Made by a program: the position numbers and the translations under genes. A DNA stretch of 64,000 bases. Origin: Oscillospiraceae bacterium. GTDB lineage: Bacteria > Bacillota > Clostridia > Oscillospirales > Acutalibacteraceae. The stretch is from contig WQWM01000001.1 of NCBI GenBank assembly GCA_009785335.1, positions 124,001 to 188,000 of the forward strand. Direction: 5' to 3'. Position 1 is the first letter of the stretch. Each line of letters begins with the position of its first letter. The notes beneath the pieces were generated by a model. The model was not told where the DNA came from, did no database searches, and was given only the letters and a program-made list of their open reading frames with translations. Below are positions 17,195 through 25,960 of the stretch, piece after piece.

Positions 17195-18046
17195 CTAACC
17201 TTTCGCTGCCAGTTTTCGTTTCATGCGCGATTTATACCCAAGCAACAACGCCAGCTGCGCATCGTTCATTTGTGCCTGCCCCACGGTCGCTGTGCCATAC
17301 ATCCCACGGAAATCGCTGCCGCCAGTCACCAACATACCCGCTGCTTTGGCGATACCAAGCAGTTGCTTTTGCGTGTCGCGGCTATTTGCCGGGTGCAACA
17401 CCTCAATGCCGTCAAGACCTGCGGCAATCAGCTCGTCAAGTATATCTAGGGCACAGGCATTTTCGCCAGGATGCGCCAACACCGCAATGCCGCCCGCCTG
17501 ATGAATGGCCTGCAATACCTCTTGCGGCGAGGAAAATATTGCGGGAGATAGTATATTATCGCGGCTTTGGGGGTCAAACAGCTTGTGATAAAACTCGCCG
17601 CAAAGCTGGTCAGTCAATCCGCTTTCCGCCAGTGCGCGCATCAAATGCTGGGGATACACACAGGTGCTGCCCTTTGCGCATTCTTTCACCAGCTCAAGGC
17701 TCACGGGGAACCGTCGCAGAAACTTGGCCACAATGGATTGCATCGACTGTTTTCGTGCAATGATGTTTTGGTGACACAAACCCTCCAGCCGTGTGGGATT
17801 GTCCGCAAGATAGCACAGCAAATGCAGTTCACAGCCATCGGCAGTTGAGCAAGAAATCTCCACGCCGTGTAGCACCGCAATGCCGTGACGTTCACCCAGC
17901 ATGCGCGCACGCACGGTGCCTGCCATGCAATCTTGGTCAACGATGGCAAGGTGAGTAATCCCCTGCGCTTTGGCTAGCGCAAGCAAATCGTCAATGCCCA
18001 TGGAGCCCATGGAAAGCCGTGTGTGACAATGTAAGTCGCCGGCCAT
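17195..18046 (-). CDS. PHP-domain phosphoesterase (RNase AM / YciV-like)
   Basis: A 283-residue metal-dependent phosphoesterase. It opens with DLHCHTRLS, continues with GVEISC and AVLAHPGE, and ends with GGSDFRGMYG, the usual metal-binding stations of this PHP subfamily. The second site reads VDQD where TDHD is usual, so one metal-ligand His appears replaced. Relatives hydrolyse nucleoside 3',5'-bisphosphates or trim RNA 5' ends. First gene of a three-gene operon. Confidence 0.82.
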   Translation of the reverse strand: MAGDLHCHTRLSMGSMGIDDLLALAKAQGITHLAIVDQDCMAGTVRARMLGERHGIAVLHGVEISCSTADGCELHLLCYLADNPTRLEGLCHQNIIARKQSMQSIVAKFLRRFPVSLELVKECAKGSTCVYPQHLMRALAESGLTDQLCGEFYHKLFDPQSRDNILSPAIFSSPQEVLQAIHQAGGIAVLAHPGENACALDILDELIAAGLDGIEVLHPANSRDTQKQLLGIAKAAGMLVTGGSDFRGMYGTATVGQAQMNDAQLALLLGYKSRMKRKLAAKG

Positions 18047-18087
18047 TGCGCTGCCCCCTTATGGAATAAGATGGGTATCTATCTTAC

Positions 18088-18116
18088 ATTATACAGCATT
18101 TGAGTTGCAATTGCAA
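18088..18116 (-). promoter_or_regulatory. Promoter of the PHP operon
   Basis: TTGCAA, 17-bp spacer, TATAAT on the minus strand, 42 bp before the start at 18046. Confidence 0.7.
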
Positions 18117-18128
18117 GCATTATTTTGT

Positions 18129-19454
18129 TCAATTTAACATGTTTCGCTGATGGTATTCACATATACGCCACTTCAAGCCTTTATATTGCTGCCATTCGCC
18201 GGTTTTCACCAAGTTCCAATCAGGGTGATTATCCAAGTTCGGAAAGAACGTATCAGCTTGTTCTGCGGTAACTTCCACTTGGGTTATCATGGCTTTTTTG
18301 CACTGCGGCAGCAACATTTCATAAACCACTCCCCCGCCTGCAACGAACACCTTGCCCAGCGATTTTGCTTTGGCCACGGCTTCGTCAAGCGTGTGGCAAA
18401 CATGCACATGCCTGCCACGCGGCTTGAAATTCGTGTTACGCGTTATCACCACAATTTTGCGCCCAGACAACGCAGGAATGCCGGATGATGACTTGGGCAG
18501 GCTGTCATAGGTTTTGCGGCCCATCAGCACAACATGGTCTATGGTGGTGTGCTTAAAGTGCGCCAAGTCGCCGGGGATGTTAAACAGCAGTTCGCCCTCG
18601 TTGCCAATGGCCCAGTTTTGGTCCAGGCAGGCAATGGCGGTGAGGGGGGCTTTTTTACGCCGCCTTTTTCGCCGCCAATCTCGCAAAAATTGAAACAAAA
18701 TAAATGAGACATAAAGCAAAAGCAAATGAATATTATCCCGCGCCCACACCTGTGCACGCCAAAGAAAGCTTGGCATTTCAACAGCAAAAAATTCTGTTGC
18801 GAAATAAGCATCCGCATACAAAAAGCCTTCAACGCTTAGTTCATCCAGCAGGGCAAAAAAGTTCACGCGCACTTCGTCGTATGTAGTTCCCCGCATTATA
18901 TGTGTGCGAAAATTATCGTTGCGCGGCAGCAGCGAAATGGGAAAGGTGTCGCGCAGACGTTCAAATTCTGCAAAGCTAACTGCGTGATCGCCAAAATAAC
19001 GAACATGACGGGTGCGCCCAGAGCGCCGCTCATATACTTCCCAGCCAAACAGGCGTTGGGTGGTGAACGTGAGGTTGTCCCAGTCCACAATGTATTCGTC
19101 CACATGCCAGTTACGAAAGCGCAGCATACGCAATTCGTTGGTTTTCGGGTCTAATGTAGGGGGAAATAGAGGAAAGTTTTCATCTATACTGTAGCGCAAC
19201 TGACCATCTATCACCGTAGCAATCAAAGGAGATTCACCCGGCAGCAATAACTCCGGCACGCCATCGTTATTCATGTCCAGCAGCACTATTCTTGGCGGTG
19301 TTCGCCTGGCTGTATGTATTGGCTCTGCCACCTGCCAGTAAACCTGCCAATATTGCTCCTGCCAAGCGGGTGGCTCGTCCTCCTGCGCAACAGCAAAGAA
19401 CGCATAGCCGCCCAGCAACGCAAGCACAGCAAGTAATATCGCGAATTTCTTCAT
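18129..19454 (-). CDS. Membrane-anchored fusion: extracytoplasmic domain + TM + dihydrofolate reductase
   Basis: A 441-residue protein. Residues 1-24 form a signal peptide or anchor. Residues 25-235 form an unknown outer domain containing a Ca-loop-like DMNNDGVPELL. Residues about 241-258 form a membrane helix followed by a basic patch (RRKRRRKK). Residues 271-436 form a complete DHFR, which reduces dihydrofolate with NADPH: IACLDQNWAIG, PGDLAHFK with the catalytic acid, MGRKTYDSLP, VFVAGGGVVYEMLL. There is no ATG, GTG or TTG at the DHFR boundary, so it cannot easily be a separate gene. A sequencing error in the A6/C6 runs near 18650 is the alternative. ATG 19454 is preceded by AAGAGGAG and lies 2 nt after the upstream stop. 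No thyA is nearby. Confidence 0.8.
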   Translation of the reverse strand: MKKFAILLAVLALLGGYAFFAVAQEDEPPAWQEQYWQVYWQVAEPIHTARRTPPRIVLLDMNNDGVPELLLPGESPLIATVIDGQLRYSIDENFPLFPPTLDPKTNELRMLRFRNWHVDEYIVDWDNLTFTTQRLFGWEVYERRSGRTRHVRYFGDHAVSFAEFERLRDTFPISLLPRNDNFRTHIMRGTTYDEVRVNFFALLDELSVEGFLYADAYFATEFFAVEMPSFLWRAQVWARDNIHLLLLYVSFILFQFLRDWRRKRRRKKAPLTAIACLDQNWAIGNEGELLFNIPGDLAHFKHTTIDHVVLMGRKTYDSLPKSSSGIPALSGRKIVVITRNTNFKPRGRHVHVCHTLDEAVAKAKSLGKVFVAGGGVVYEMLLPQCKKAMITQVEVTAEQADTFFPNLDNHPDWNLVKTGEWQQYKGLKWRICEYHQRNMLN

Positions 19455-19456
19455 GC

Positions 19457-20179
19457 TCACTCCTCTTTTTCTTTGGGCAGCAATGCCCACACCAGCACAT
19501 AACCACCCAAACACATCGCCGCAAAAATCAGACTCAGCCGCAGGGCGTTGCCATCCATTGCACTGAAAATCTCCCCGAGGGTATGCAGCGGGCGGGTGAA
19601 TAAATCCCAACTGTTCAGGCGCAACGCACCGCGACCCATCCAAATTGCCCAGCCTGATAGCAGCGATGTGACCAACACCAGCAGCCAACTCCATAGCGTG
19701 CCGAGCCGCCGCGCAACCTGCCGTTGCAGCATCGCAAGCGAAACAAAGCCGAACAACACGCCCATGCCCACACCCGCGATCATCAGCAGCAGCGAAAACC
19801 ACGCAGCGGGGTCGGTGGTGAAGAGGAAAACCCACTGGTTATTTCGGCTTGCAACAAAGTTGACGTCGTTCAAGTGCAGCAGGCTGGTGAGCAGATATGG
19901 CGCGTTGGGGTAAAATAGCAACCACAGCGGCCAGCAGATCCACCCCAGCACGCGCCGCACGCGTTTGGGGGAATCCGCACCGCGAAGCACGCCGCAGGCA
20001 AACACCAGCGGCAGCCATGCGAGGAACATATTCCAGGGCATCCACCCCCAGCCATAGCGAAAGCTGGTGGCGAACAGCACAATTTGCAGCAATGCGGTGC
20101 CGACACCCAGCACGATGAATATGCGGGCGAACTCGCGCGGCAGCCACGCGGGATGCAGGGTGATGAGGTGGTTTTTCAT
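19457..20179 (-). CDS. DUF1361 multi-pass membrane protein
   Basis: A 240-residue protein with about seven hydrophobic segments. Family signatures are WNMFLAWLPLVFA and LFYPNAPYLLTSLLHL. Members are integral membrane proteins of unknown activity. It lies between the 108-residue gene and the DHFR fusion, with 9-bp and 2-bp gaps, in the rnc operon. Confidence 0.78.
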   Translation of the reverse strand: MKNHLITLHPAWLPREFARIFIVLGVGTALLQIVLFATSFRYGWGWMPWNMFLAWLPLVFACGVLRGADSPKRVRRVLGWICWPLWLLFYPNAPYLLTSLLHLNDVNFVASRNNQWVFLFTTDPAAWFSLLLMIAGVGMGVLFGFVSLAMLQRQVARRLGTLWSWLLVLVTSLLSGWAIWMGRGALRLNSWDLFTRPLHTLGEIFSAMDGNALRLSLIFAAMCLGGYVLVWALLPKEKEE

Positions 20180-20188
20180 GGGGACTCC

Positions 20189-20515
20189 TCAAAATTCGAT
20201 ATGATGGTAGGGGATGAATGCTCCAGTTAGACGCACACGATTGCCTTCCCACGTGATTTCTGGATGGCGAGCGATATCGTGCTGCGCATCGCGCTCTAAA
20301 AAGAAAACACGATGTCGCACCGGGTAAGCAATTTTGCTGCGTGTGCGTGGACCCGGTGCCCAACGCACAAACACTTGATGCTGCTCACAAGGGGAAACGT
20401 GAACTTCACCGTCCACAAAGAAAATGAACCGCACACCAAATGCATTCAATACTACAAAGACCAGCAACGGTATTAGCAGCCCCAGCATTGCCCAGCGTAG
20501 CTTTCTTTTCTTCAC
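20189..20515 (-). CDS. Hypothetical single-pass membrane protein, 108 aa
   Basis: A positively charged start and one helix (about residues 9-30) are followed by a small outer domain. Not recognised. Its start is 4 bp after rnc ends, so it is co-transcribed. ORFs on the opposite strand are shadows. Confidence 0.6.
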   Translation of the reverse strand: MKKRKLRWAMLGLLIPLLVFVVLNAFGVRFIFFVDGEVHVSPCEQHQVFVRWAPGPRTRSKIAYPVRHRVFFLERDAQHDIARHPEITWEGNRVRLTGAFIPYHHIEF

Positions 20516-20519
20516 GCTA

Positions 20520-21188
20520 TCACCCCATCCCCATCAACTTCAGCGCCTGCGCGGCAGCAGCTTGCTCGGCGAGCTTTTTGCTGCGCCCACGCCCCACACC
20601 CAGCACATTGGAGTGCAGCCGCACCTCCACCACAAAGACTTTCTCATGGTCGGGCCCCTGCTCCTCCACCAGCACATACTCCACGGACTCAGATGGGTTT
20701 TGCTGCACGATTTGCTGGAGCTCGGTTTTGCTGTCGGCCATGGCAAACTTGCCCTGCTGCAAAAAGCGATGCACGAAGGTCTTGCAAGGCTCAATGCCGC
20801 CGTCGAGGAACATCGCAGCAAGCACGGCTTCAAAGGCATCTGCCACCATGCTGGGGCGATTGGCACCGCCAGTTGCAGCCTCGCCGCGACCAAGCCGAAG
20901 CGCACCGCCGAGGCCGATCTCCTGCGCATAGCCGAACAGCGCGGGCTCGCACACGGCAGCGGCACGCATCTTGGTGAGCTCGCCCTCGGTTTTGTCGGGA
21001 TGCTGTGTATGCAGCCATTCAGCCGCCACAAAGCCCAGCACGCTGTCGCCCAGGAACTCCAAGCGTTCGTTGCTACCATGCGCCAGCTTACGCTCGTTGG
21101 CATAGCTCGAGTGCGTCAACGCCCGCTCAAGCAGCTCAGGCTGGCGGAAGGTGTAGCCGATGTTTTGTTGCAGTTGGTTGAGTGTCAT
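20520..21188 (-). CDS. rnc: Ribonuclease III
   Basis: Cleaves double-stranded RNA in rRNA and mRNA processing. The 222-residue protein has the RNase III signature ERLEFLGDSVLGF, the second acidic site MVADAFEAVLAAMFLDGG, and a C-terminal dsRNA-binding domain (KTELQQIVQ...GRSKKLAEQAAAAQALK). ATG 21188 follows AAAGGGATTAAC. The upstream stop codon is one base away and the ribosome site lies inside the upstream gene. The usual smc/ftsY neighbours are absent. Confidence 0.95.
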   Translation of the reverse strand: MTLNQLQQNIGYTFRQPELLERALTHSSYANERKLAHGSNERLEFLGDSVLGFVAAEWLHTQHPDKTEGELTKMRAAAVCEPALFGYAQEIGLGGALRLGRGEAATGGANRPSMVADAFEAVLAAMFLDGGIEPCKTFVHRFLQQGKFAMADSKTELQQIVQQNPSESVEYVLVEEQGPDHEKVFVVEVRLHSNVLGVGRGRSKKLAEQAAAAQALKLMGMG

Positions 21189-21231
21189 GTTAATCCCTTT
21201 CTGGCGTGAGTAGGGTTTGCGTGGCGGGGCA
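21185..21231. repeat. 47-bp direct repeat, copy 1 (gene junction)
   Basis: Identical to 22395-22441. It covers the last codons of the upstream gene, its stop, the ribosome binding site and the ATG of the next gene, and marks the boundary of a tandem duplication. Confidence 0.85.
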
Positions 21232-22398
21232 ATATAGCGCAACCACATGCGAGCCAAAGCCGCCACCATAAACAAAGCGGCTAATCAAAATAAAGTTGCC
21301 TGCACGCAGCAGATAGTCGCCGCCATTCATGCCACTATAACCACGAAAAGCTTCTTCGCCGACTGTGTTGCCGTTAGTATCTAGGCGATATAATATCAAT
21401 TCCCCGCCATCATAATCGTAAAAACCATATTCATCGCAGATGATGAACGCATACAAATGACCATTAACTTCCAATATATCACCCACATCATCGCGCAGCA
21501 ATGAACTTTGTGTGCCATCGGGACGATATCGATACAATTCGTGAGGCAACTCAAGCGCGTATACCCACCCGCCCACGGTCACTGTTCGTGGGTGCGGGTC
21601 AACTGACCATTCTTGCAGCACGCGATTATTTTCATCAATGCGTAGAGCTCCGCCAAAAGTTCGAAGCATCACACTGCCATCATCTAGGTTATGCCAAATG
21701 TGCGAATCCCACTCAAGCCCACCTTGCGCTGTGTGGATAACATGACGTTGCATTGTGTCAAACTCAAATGCCTCCATTTGCCACGAATCATTGCCAAACG
21801 CTGTGATCAATAACAGCGAATTGCTTGCCGCATTATACCAAATTTCAGTTGCCGCCCACCAAATGTCATCATTTATTCTCGCCCCCTGCGCAAGGCGTAT
21901 GCGTGAGCCATCGGATTGTATCAAATACAATGTATCATGGACTGGTCGCGCATCAAAATTGCGCACACGCACAAGCAAGCCCTGCGGCGTGATGCCCGCG
22001 ATAGTATCCCATTCCTCCAAATTTGTGCGCCGATTAATGTCATCTAGTGCAATTCTTGTGCCCGCCGTCCCCCATCTTCTTCCTGACATATAAAAATGCG
22101 TGGGCGACAACGCATAATGCGCAGCAAAACGATATCCCTCCCCGCGCGTGAATTCTCGCGGGAAGTTTTCGGAAAAAATCGTCCACTGCCCCAGAGGACT
22201 GAATGGCTGCGAGTCAGTTTCTTCCGCTGTTGTGGTTTCTTCTTCCAACGTTGTATAAACTTCCACGACAGTTTCGGCATCATCGCCAGTTTCATCAGGG
22301 CTGCGGTTGCCTAACATAGGCACAACCAGCAACGCAATCATCCCCAGCAACAGCACTGCAAGTGCCGCCGAAATAATCATAAGCACGCGTTTGTTCAT
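21190..22398 (-). CDS. Membrane-anchored secreted protein, tandem paralog B, 402 aa
   Basis: An N-terminal helix (MIISAALAVLLLGMIALLV) anchors the protein. An acidic Thr/Glu linker (EEETTTAEETDSQ) leads to a large outer domain of beta-rich, propeller-like repeats. The C-terminus CPATQTLLTPERD is identical to paralog A. No enzyme motif is recognised. The start is at 22398, one base after the stop of paralog A. It resembles sensor or binding lipoprotein-type surface proteins, but this is inference. Confidence 0.7.
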   Translation of the reverse strand: MNKRVLMIISAALAVLLLGMIALLVVPMLGNRSPDETGDDAETVVEVYTTLEEETTTAEETDSQPFSPLGQWTIFSENFPREFTRGEGYRFAAHYALSPTHFYMSGRRWGTAGTRIALDDINRRTNLEEWDTIAGITPQGLLVRVRNFDARPVHDTLYLIQSDGSRIRLAQGARINDDIWWAATEIWYNAASNSLLLITAFGNDSWQMEAFEFDTMQRHVIHTAQGGLEWDSHIWHNLDDGSVMLRTFGGALRIDENNRVLQEWSVDPHPRTVTVGGWVYALELPHELYRYRPDGTQSSLLRDDVGDILEVNGHLYAFIICDEYGFYDYDGGELILYRLDTNGNTVGEEAFRGYSGMNGGDYLLRAGNFILISRFVYGGGFGSHVVALYCPATQTLLTPERD

Positions 22399-22441
22399 GT
22401 TAATCCCTTTCTGGCGTGAGTAGGGTTTGCGTGGCGGGGCA
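22395..22441. repeat. 47-bp direct repeat, copy 2 (gene junction)
   Basis: Exact partner of 21185-21231, offset 1210 bp, at the junction of paralogs A and B. Confidence 0.85.
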
Positions 22442-23572
22442 GAACAATGCTTCAAAAGACAAGTTACGGCTTCCGTAGTAAAAACCATTGGCGATCATAT
22501 AAAACTCGCCCAAACGCCTCACGCCATGGCCATTGTTGTGTCCGAAGCCGCCACGCCAAATTTCGTTTTGTCCATCCAATGTGAAAATGGTAAACCCGCC
22601 ATCGCCGTCACCTTCATAGAATTCATCGTAAAACATGAATGGTCCAGCTTGCCACAAACGTCTTCCATCATGCTGAATCTCTTCGTGCGGAACATTGCCT
22701 AGTGGCAAGTCAACATCAAGCGCGCCAAAACGACGCATGCTCGTGCGGTTTTGTGCATCAATATGCATGACTTCGCTATCGTCATTTGTGCCCCAAAAGT
22801 CATAAATCACGCCCCCATCCGTCAAGTTAAGCCAGTGTGTAAAGTCAAACCACTCATACGGATACGTACTGCGTAACCGTTGCATAGAATTAGTGCGCAA
22901 GTTCAAGCCATGCAACTCGCGATTGCCATCACCAGAAAAGAATAGCAATGTGTTGCTCGCAGCATTCAGCCATGGGTCAAAAGCGTGATCCAGCACTATA
23001 CGTAGTTCATCTTGACCATGCGGCAAAAACCAAGTGCGTGCCACAAAATTCACCTCATCAGGGTCATCTGTCCAAAAGCCTAGGCTCGCCGCTAATATCA
23101 GCCCTCTATCCGTCACACCAACAATTCGCGGGTTTAACGTCCGGCCACTAAATTGTCTTGGCAAAATAATTTCTGTGCTGTTGCGAATATCGTTAATGTC
23201 TGCACGCAACAAAACGTTATCCACTAACCCATTGCCTTGCTCGTCCAAACCACGAAATGCAAAGCTGATACCATAAAAATATTGCGGTGTTGTTGCCCAC
23301 GTGGCTGTAAATACATAATCACCGCCAACGACAGCATTGCCTAACGCTACCCCATCATGCAGCTGCACTGGCACGTTGATTGGCGGGCGTGTGGTCGCTT
23401 CCGTCGTGGTTTCCTCTTCAGTTGTGGTGATAACCTCAGTAGTGGTTTCGACATCATCGCCGGTTTCGTCAGGGCTGCGCCCGCCTAGCATAGGCACAAC
23501 CAGCAACGCAATCATCCCCAGCAACAGCACTGCAAGTGCCGCCGCAATAATCATAAGCACGCGTTTGTTCAT
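22400..23572 (-). CDS. Membrane-anchored secreted protein, tandem paralog A, 390 aa
   Basis: First gene of the operon that runs to the DHFR fusion. The N-terminal 45 residues match paralog B almost exactly (RSPDETGDD follows the helix). The linker is Thr-rich (TTTEVITTTEEETTTEATT), and the C-terminal 13 residues match too. The central domain between has diverged strongly. It has an outer location and unknown function. Confidence 0.7.
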   Translation of the reverse strand: MNKRVLMIIAAALAVLLLGMIALLVVPMLGGRSPDETGDDVETTTEVITTTEEETTTEATTRPPINVPVQLHDGVALGNAVVGGDYVFTATWATTPQYFYGISFAFRGLDEQGNGLVDNVLLRADINDIRNSTEIILPRQFSGRTLNPRIVGVTDRGLILAASLGFWTDDPDEVNFVARTWFLPHGQDELRIVLDHAFDPWLNAASNTLLFFSGDGNRELHGLNLRTNSMQRLRSTYPYEWFDFTHWLNLTDGGVIYDFWGTNDDSEVMHIDAQNRTSMRRFGALDVDLPLGNVPHEEIQHDGRRLWQAGPFMFYDEFYEGDGDGGFTIFTLDGQNEIWRGGFGHNNGHGVRRLGEFYMIANGFYYGSRNLSFEALFCPATQTLLTPERD

Positions 23573-23595
23573 CGCAAAGCCCCCCTTTTCCCTAC

Positions 23596-23640
23596 ATTAT
23601 ACCACGCGTGCGTGAAAATGTCCAGTTACAATCTTGTAAC
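23596..23640 (-). promoter_or_regulatory. Promoter with abutting operator-like palindrome GTTACAA-N2-TTGTAAC
   Basis: Minus-strand TGGACA, 17-bp spacer, TATAAT. The perfect inverted repeat GTTACAAGATTGTAAC directly touches the -35 box on its upstream side. The same palindrome holds the same position at 37174. Confidence 0.75.
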
Positions 23641-23697
23641 CATTTGCACAAAAAGCAAGCGACGAGGCCGAAGCCCCGCCGCGAATATTATGTCACT

Positions 23698-24342
23698 TTA
23701 CGGTTGATGAGATTCCGTTGTCCAATACCCATCGGTTTCAGCTTGGTCTGTGTCAGGATTGCGCGCATTATAGATGTTGTACATGTATCCTGTTTTGCCG
23801 TATCTGCCAAATTTGCTTTGGTCATATCGATCACTATCCATGCAGATATGTGTTGCTTTCAGCGCAACCACTATTCTGTCACTGCGTTTAAAATTTTGTT
23901 TTTCCCATAAATATTCGCACTCTATGTTTAAAAAACATTCCGCAATTCGTGGTGCATTCACAACCACGGCCTTTTCAGCGGTCAAGCCAGAAGCGGTTAT
24001 TTCATCGGTCTCGTATTGGTTGTTTTCAACAGTTTTGAAACATTTTTCATACAGATCGCTTGAAGGAAAATTCAACACGCAACAGCCTGTTTTCTTTAAT
24101 GATTTATACATATGCCCGCCCTTAGAAACCCAACTCATAATACAGATAAACTCACCAGAGTCTGTGACGAAGGTCGTGTATTGTTGCAAGCAAGCATTTT
24201 CTTTGCCGTTCGCTTTCCAGCCTGTCACAAGAAACATCGGTGACGGAATAGCTGTCATCAGTTCTTGCCACGAAAAATGCTGCAACTCGCCCGGCCAAGC
24301 CTCTTGCATATTTTCGGGCTTAGTTGAAAATTCTTTTTTCAT
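23698..24342 (-). CDS. Flavin reductase-like / FMN-binding split-barrel protein
   Basis: A 214-residue protein of the flavin reductase-like family. PSPMFLVTGWKANGKENA at the N-terminal third is the usual FMN-loop region, and SGLTAEKAVVVNAPRIAEC is the typical later segment. Such proteins reduce or bind FMN in partner reactions. It follows the amino-acid permease (59-bp gap with a hairpin). AAAGGAG precedes the start. Confidence 0.75.
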   Translation of the reverse strand: MKKEFSTKPENMQEAWPGELQHFSWQELMTAIPSPMFLVTGWKANGKENACLQQYTTFVTDSGEFICIMSWVSKGGHMYKSLKKTGCCVLNFPSSDLYEKCFKTVENNQYETDEITASGLTAEKAVVVNAPRIAECFLNIECEYLWEKQNFKRSDRIVVALKATHICMDSDRYDQSKFGRYGKTGYMYNIYNARNPDTDQAETDGYWTTESHQP

Positions 24343-24356
24343 CGGGGTTAATCTCC

Positions 24357-24389
24357 TTTAAAAGGGACGAGAATACCTCTCGCCCCTCT
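24357..24389 (-). terminator. Terminator after the amino-acid permease
   Basis: On the minus strand, AGGGGCGAGA pairs with TCTCGTCCCT with one bulge, followed by TTTTAAAGG. Confidence 0.5.
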
Positions 24390-24401
24390 AGCTATTAAAA
24401 T

Positions 24402-25829
24402 TTACGCCTTCGCTTCTTTCTTTTTGCTCAGCGCCCAGCCCACGCCCATCACAACCACGAACAGCGCGAGATACCACGCAACCATCCACTGTTGGCGATC
24501 AATCACGGCATAGATCAAAAAGATTGCACCAGCCGTGGCAATGCCCGGCGCGATGAAACGGTTAAAAATGCCCAAGTCTTTTTGCTTCACCATCACCATG
24601 ATGAACATGGGAATGAAGAAAGCGTTGAAGGTGATGGGAATCAATGCGGAAATGTTGAAGCTGAACACCGCATCGCCTGGAAGTAGGAAGCTAAGGTAAC
24701 GGAACCAGCCTGCATGTTGCGCGCCGTTGATGAACATCCACACAGCAATCAACAGCAAGTTAAGCGCGGCCGAGTTGTTCGGCATATTGGTTGCAGCGTC
24801 CACCTGCCCGAAAATGGCGGGTTTGGGGCCGCGTTGGCGTGCCGCAATGGTGTAGAACGCGCGTTGCCCGGCAACCGTCAAGCCATTGAGCGTGCCCAAG
24901 CACGAAATGACGATGAACACAAACAGAATAGTGCCGCCGGTTTCGGTGAATATGTTGGCAAAGGCTGTGCGTGTGCCGCCGCTTGCCGCAAGGACTTCGG
25001 TTTCGGCCGCGCCGAAAATACCGATGAAGTATAACACATAAATCGTGGTGATAATCAGCAGCCCGCCGGTGAGCGCGATGGGCAAGTTGCGCTTGGAGTT
25101 CTTGATTTCGCTGTTTAGGTTCATCACGCAGTCAAAACCAACATAGGCGAACACGGTGGCGATGAGTGCCGACAAAAATGCGCTGCCAGCAGACTCTGCA
25201 CCAACGGAAATCCCAGCCACGCCAGTGAAATCGCGTGCTACATAGGAGAAGTTTTCCACGGTTACACCATTGGCAAGCCCGGCAATCAAGCCGATGATGC
25301 CCATGCCGATGAGTGGAATAACCTTGATGAAAGTGCCCGAAATCTGAATTTTTTCGCTGATTTTGGGGCTGAGTGTGTTGATGACATAAATCGCAACCAA
25401 ATATACCAGTGCGATGGCGAAGGTTTCGCCGCTGAAGAATTGGTTAACGCCGCGGCTGGTGTGCCAACCGAACAGCTCCACCGTGAAGCGTGCCGACACC
25501 CATGCGAGGATGCCCGTCATAGATGGATAGAAGAACGTGGCCATGAACCAGCCGAACAGGTAGCCGAATTTGTCGCCCACCAGCACGTCAGAGAAGTCCA
25601 ACAGGCCGCCCACTTTTTCGTGCCGCGTGGACAACACGCCCAGCACATAGGCGAATGCCAGAGTGATTAAGCCGCCGATTGCCCAGGCAGCAATGCCAAT
25701 CCACATGCGGCCGCCAGCATAGGCGACGATTTCTTCGTTGCGGAAGAAGATGCCGCTGCCGATGATCGTGCCCACCACCATGCACATAGCCATCAGCAGT
25801 CCAAATTTGCGTTTTAGTTTGTTTTCCAT
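24402..25829 (-). CDS. APC-family amino-acid permease
   Basis: A 475-residue transporter with about twelve membrane helices. The first helix carries the APC signature GTIIGSGIFF, and a conserved loop reads GFDCVMNLNSEIKNSKRNLP. It most likely takes up or exchanges an amino acid; the substrate cannot be inferred. The promoter immediately upstream supports single-gene or two-gene transcription with the flavin reductase-like gene. Confidence 0.88.
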   Translation of the reverse strand: MENKLKRKFGLLMAMCMVVGTIIGSGIFFRNEEIVAYAGGRMWIGIAAWAIGGLITLAFAYVLGVLSTRHEKVGGLLDFSDVLVGDKFGYLFGWFMATFFYPSMTGILAWVSARFTVELFGWHTSRGVNQFFSGETFAIALVYLVAIYVINTLSPKISEKIQISGTFIKVIPLIGMGIIGLIAGLANGVTVENFSYVARDFTGVAGISVGAESAGSAFLSALIATVFAYVGFDCVMNLNSEIKNSKRNLPIALTGGLLIITTIYVLYFIGIFGAAETEVLAASGGTRTAFANIFTETGGTILFVFIVISCLGTLNGLTVAGQRAFYTIAARQRGPKPAIFGQVDAATNMPNNSAALNLLLIAVWMFINGAQHAGWFRYLSFLLPGDAVFSFNISALIPITFNAFFIPMFIMVMVKQKDLGIFNRFIAPGIATAGAIFLIYAVIDRQQWMVAWYLALFVVVMGVGWALSKKKEAKA

Positions 25830-25860
25830 GAAAAATTCACCTTTCAGTCATATTTTATCT

Positions 25861-25889
25861 ATTATATCACGTTGCGCGCGCGTTGTCCA
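25861..25889 (-). promoter_or_regulatory. Promoter of the amino-acid permease
   Basis: TGGACA, 17-bp spacer, TATAAT on the minus strand, 32 bp before the ATG. Confidence 0.75.
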
Positions 25890-25908
25890 GAAAAATTTTT
25901 TGCAACAT

Positions 25909-25937
25909 TTGCATTTTTCATGCATTTATGCTAAAAT
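25909..25937 (+). promoter_or_regulatory. Promoter of the methyltransferase gene
   Basis: TTGCAT, 17-bp spacer, TAAAAT, ending 23 bp before the ATG at 25961; divergent from the permease promoter. Confidence 0.55.
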
Positions 25938-25960
25938 GGATAGGAAAGGATGGTGCAACC

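Noticed and set aside
18129-18650. DHFR as an independent gene
   Set aside because: No usable start codon or ribosome site exists at the domain boundary; the reading frame continues without a stop from the outer domain.
23625-23640. BlaI/CopY-type operator
   Set aside because: That box is TACA-N2-TGTA; here the dyad is GTTACAA-N2-TTGTAAC, giving TACA-N4-TGTA, and no regulator of that family is in the window.
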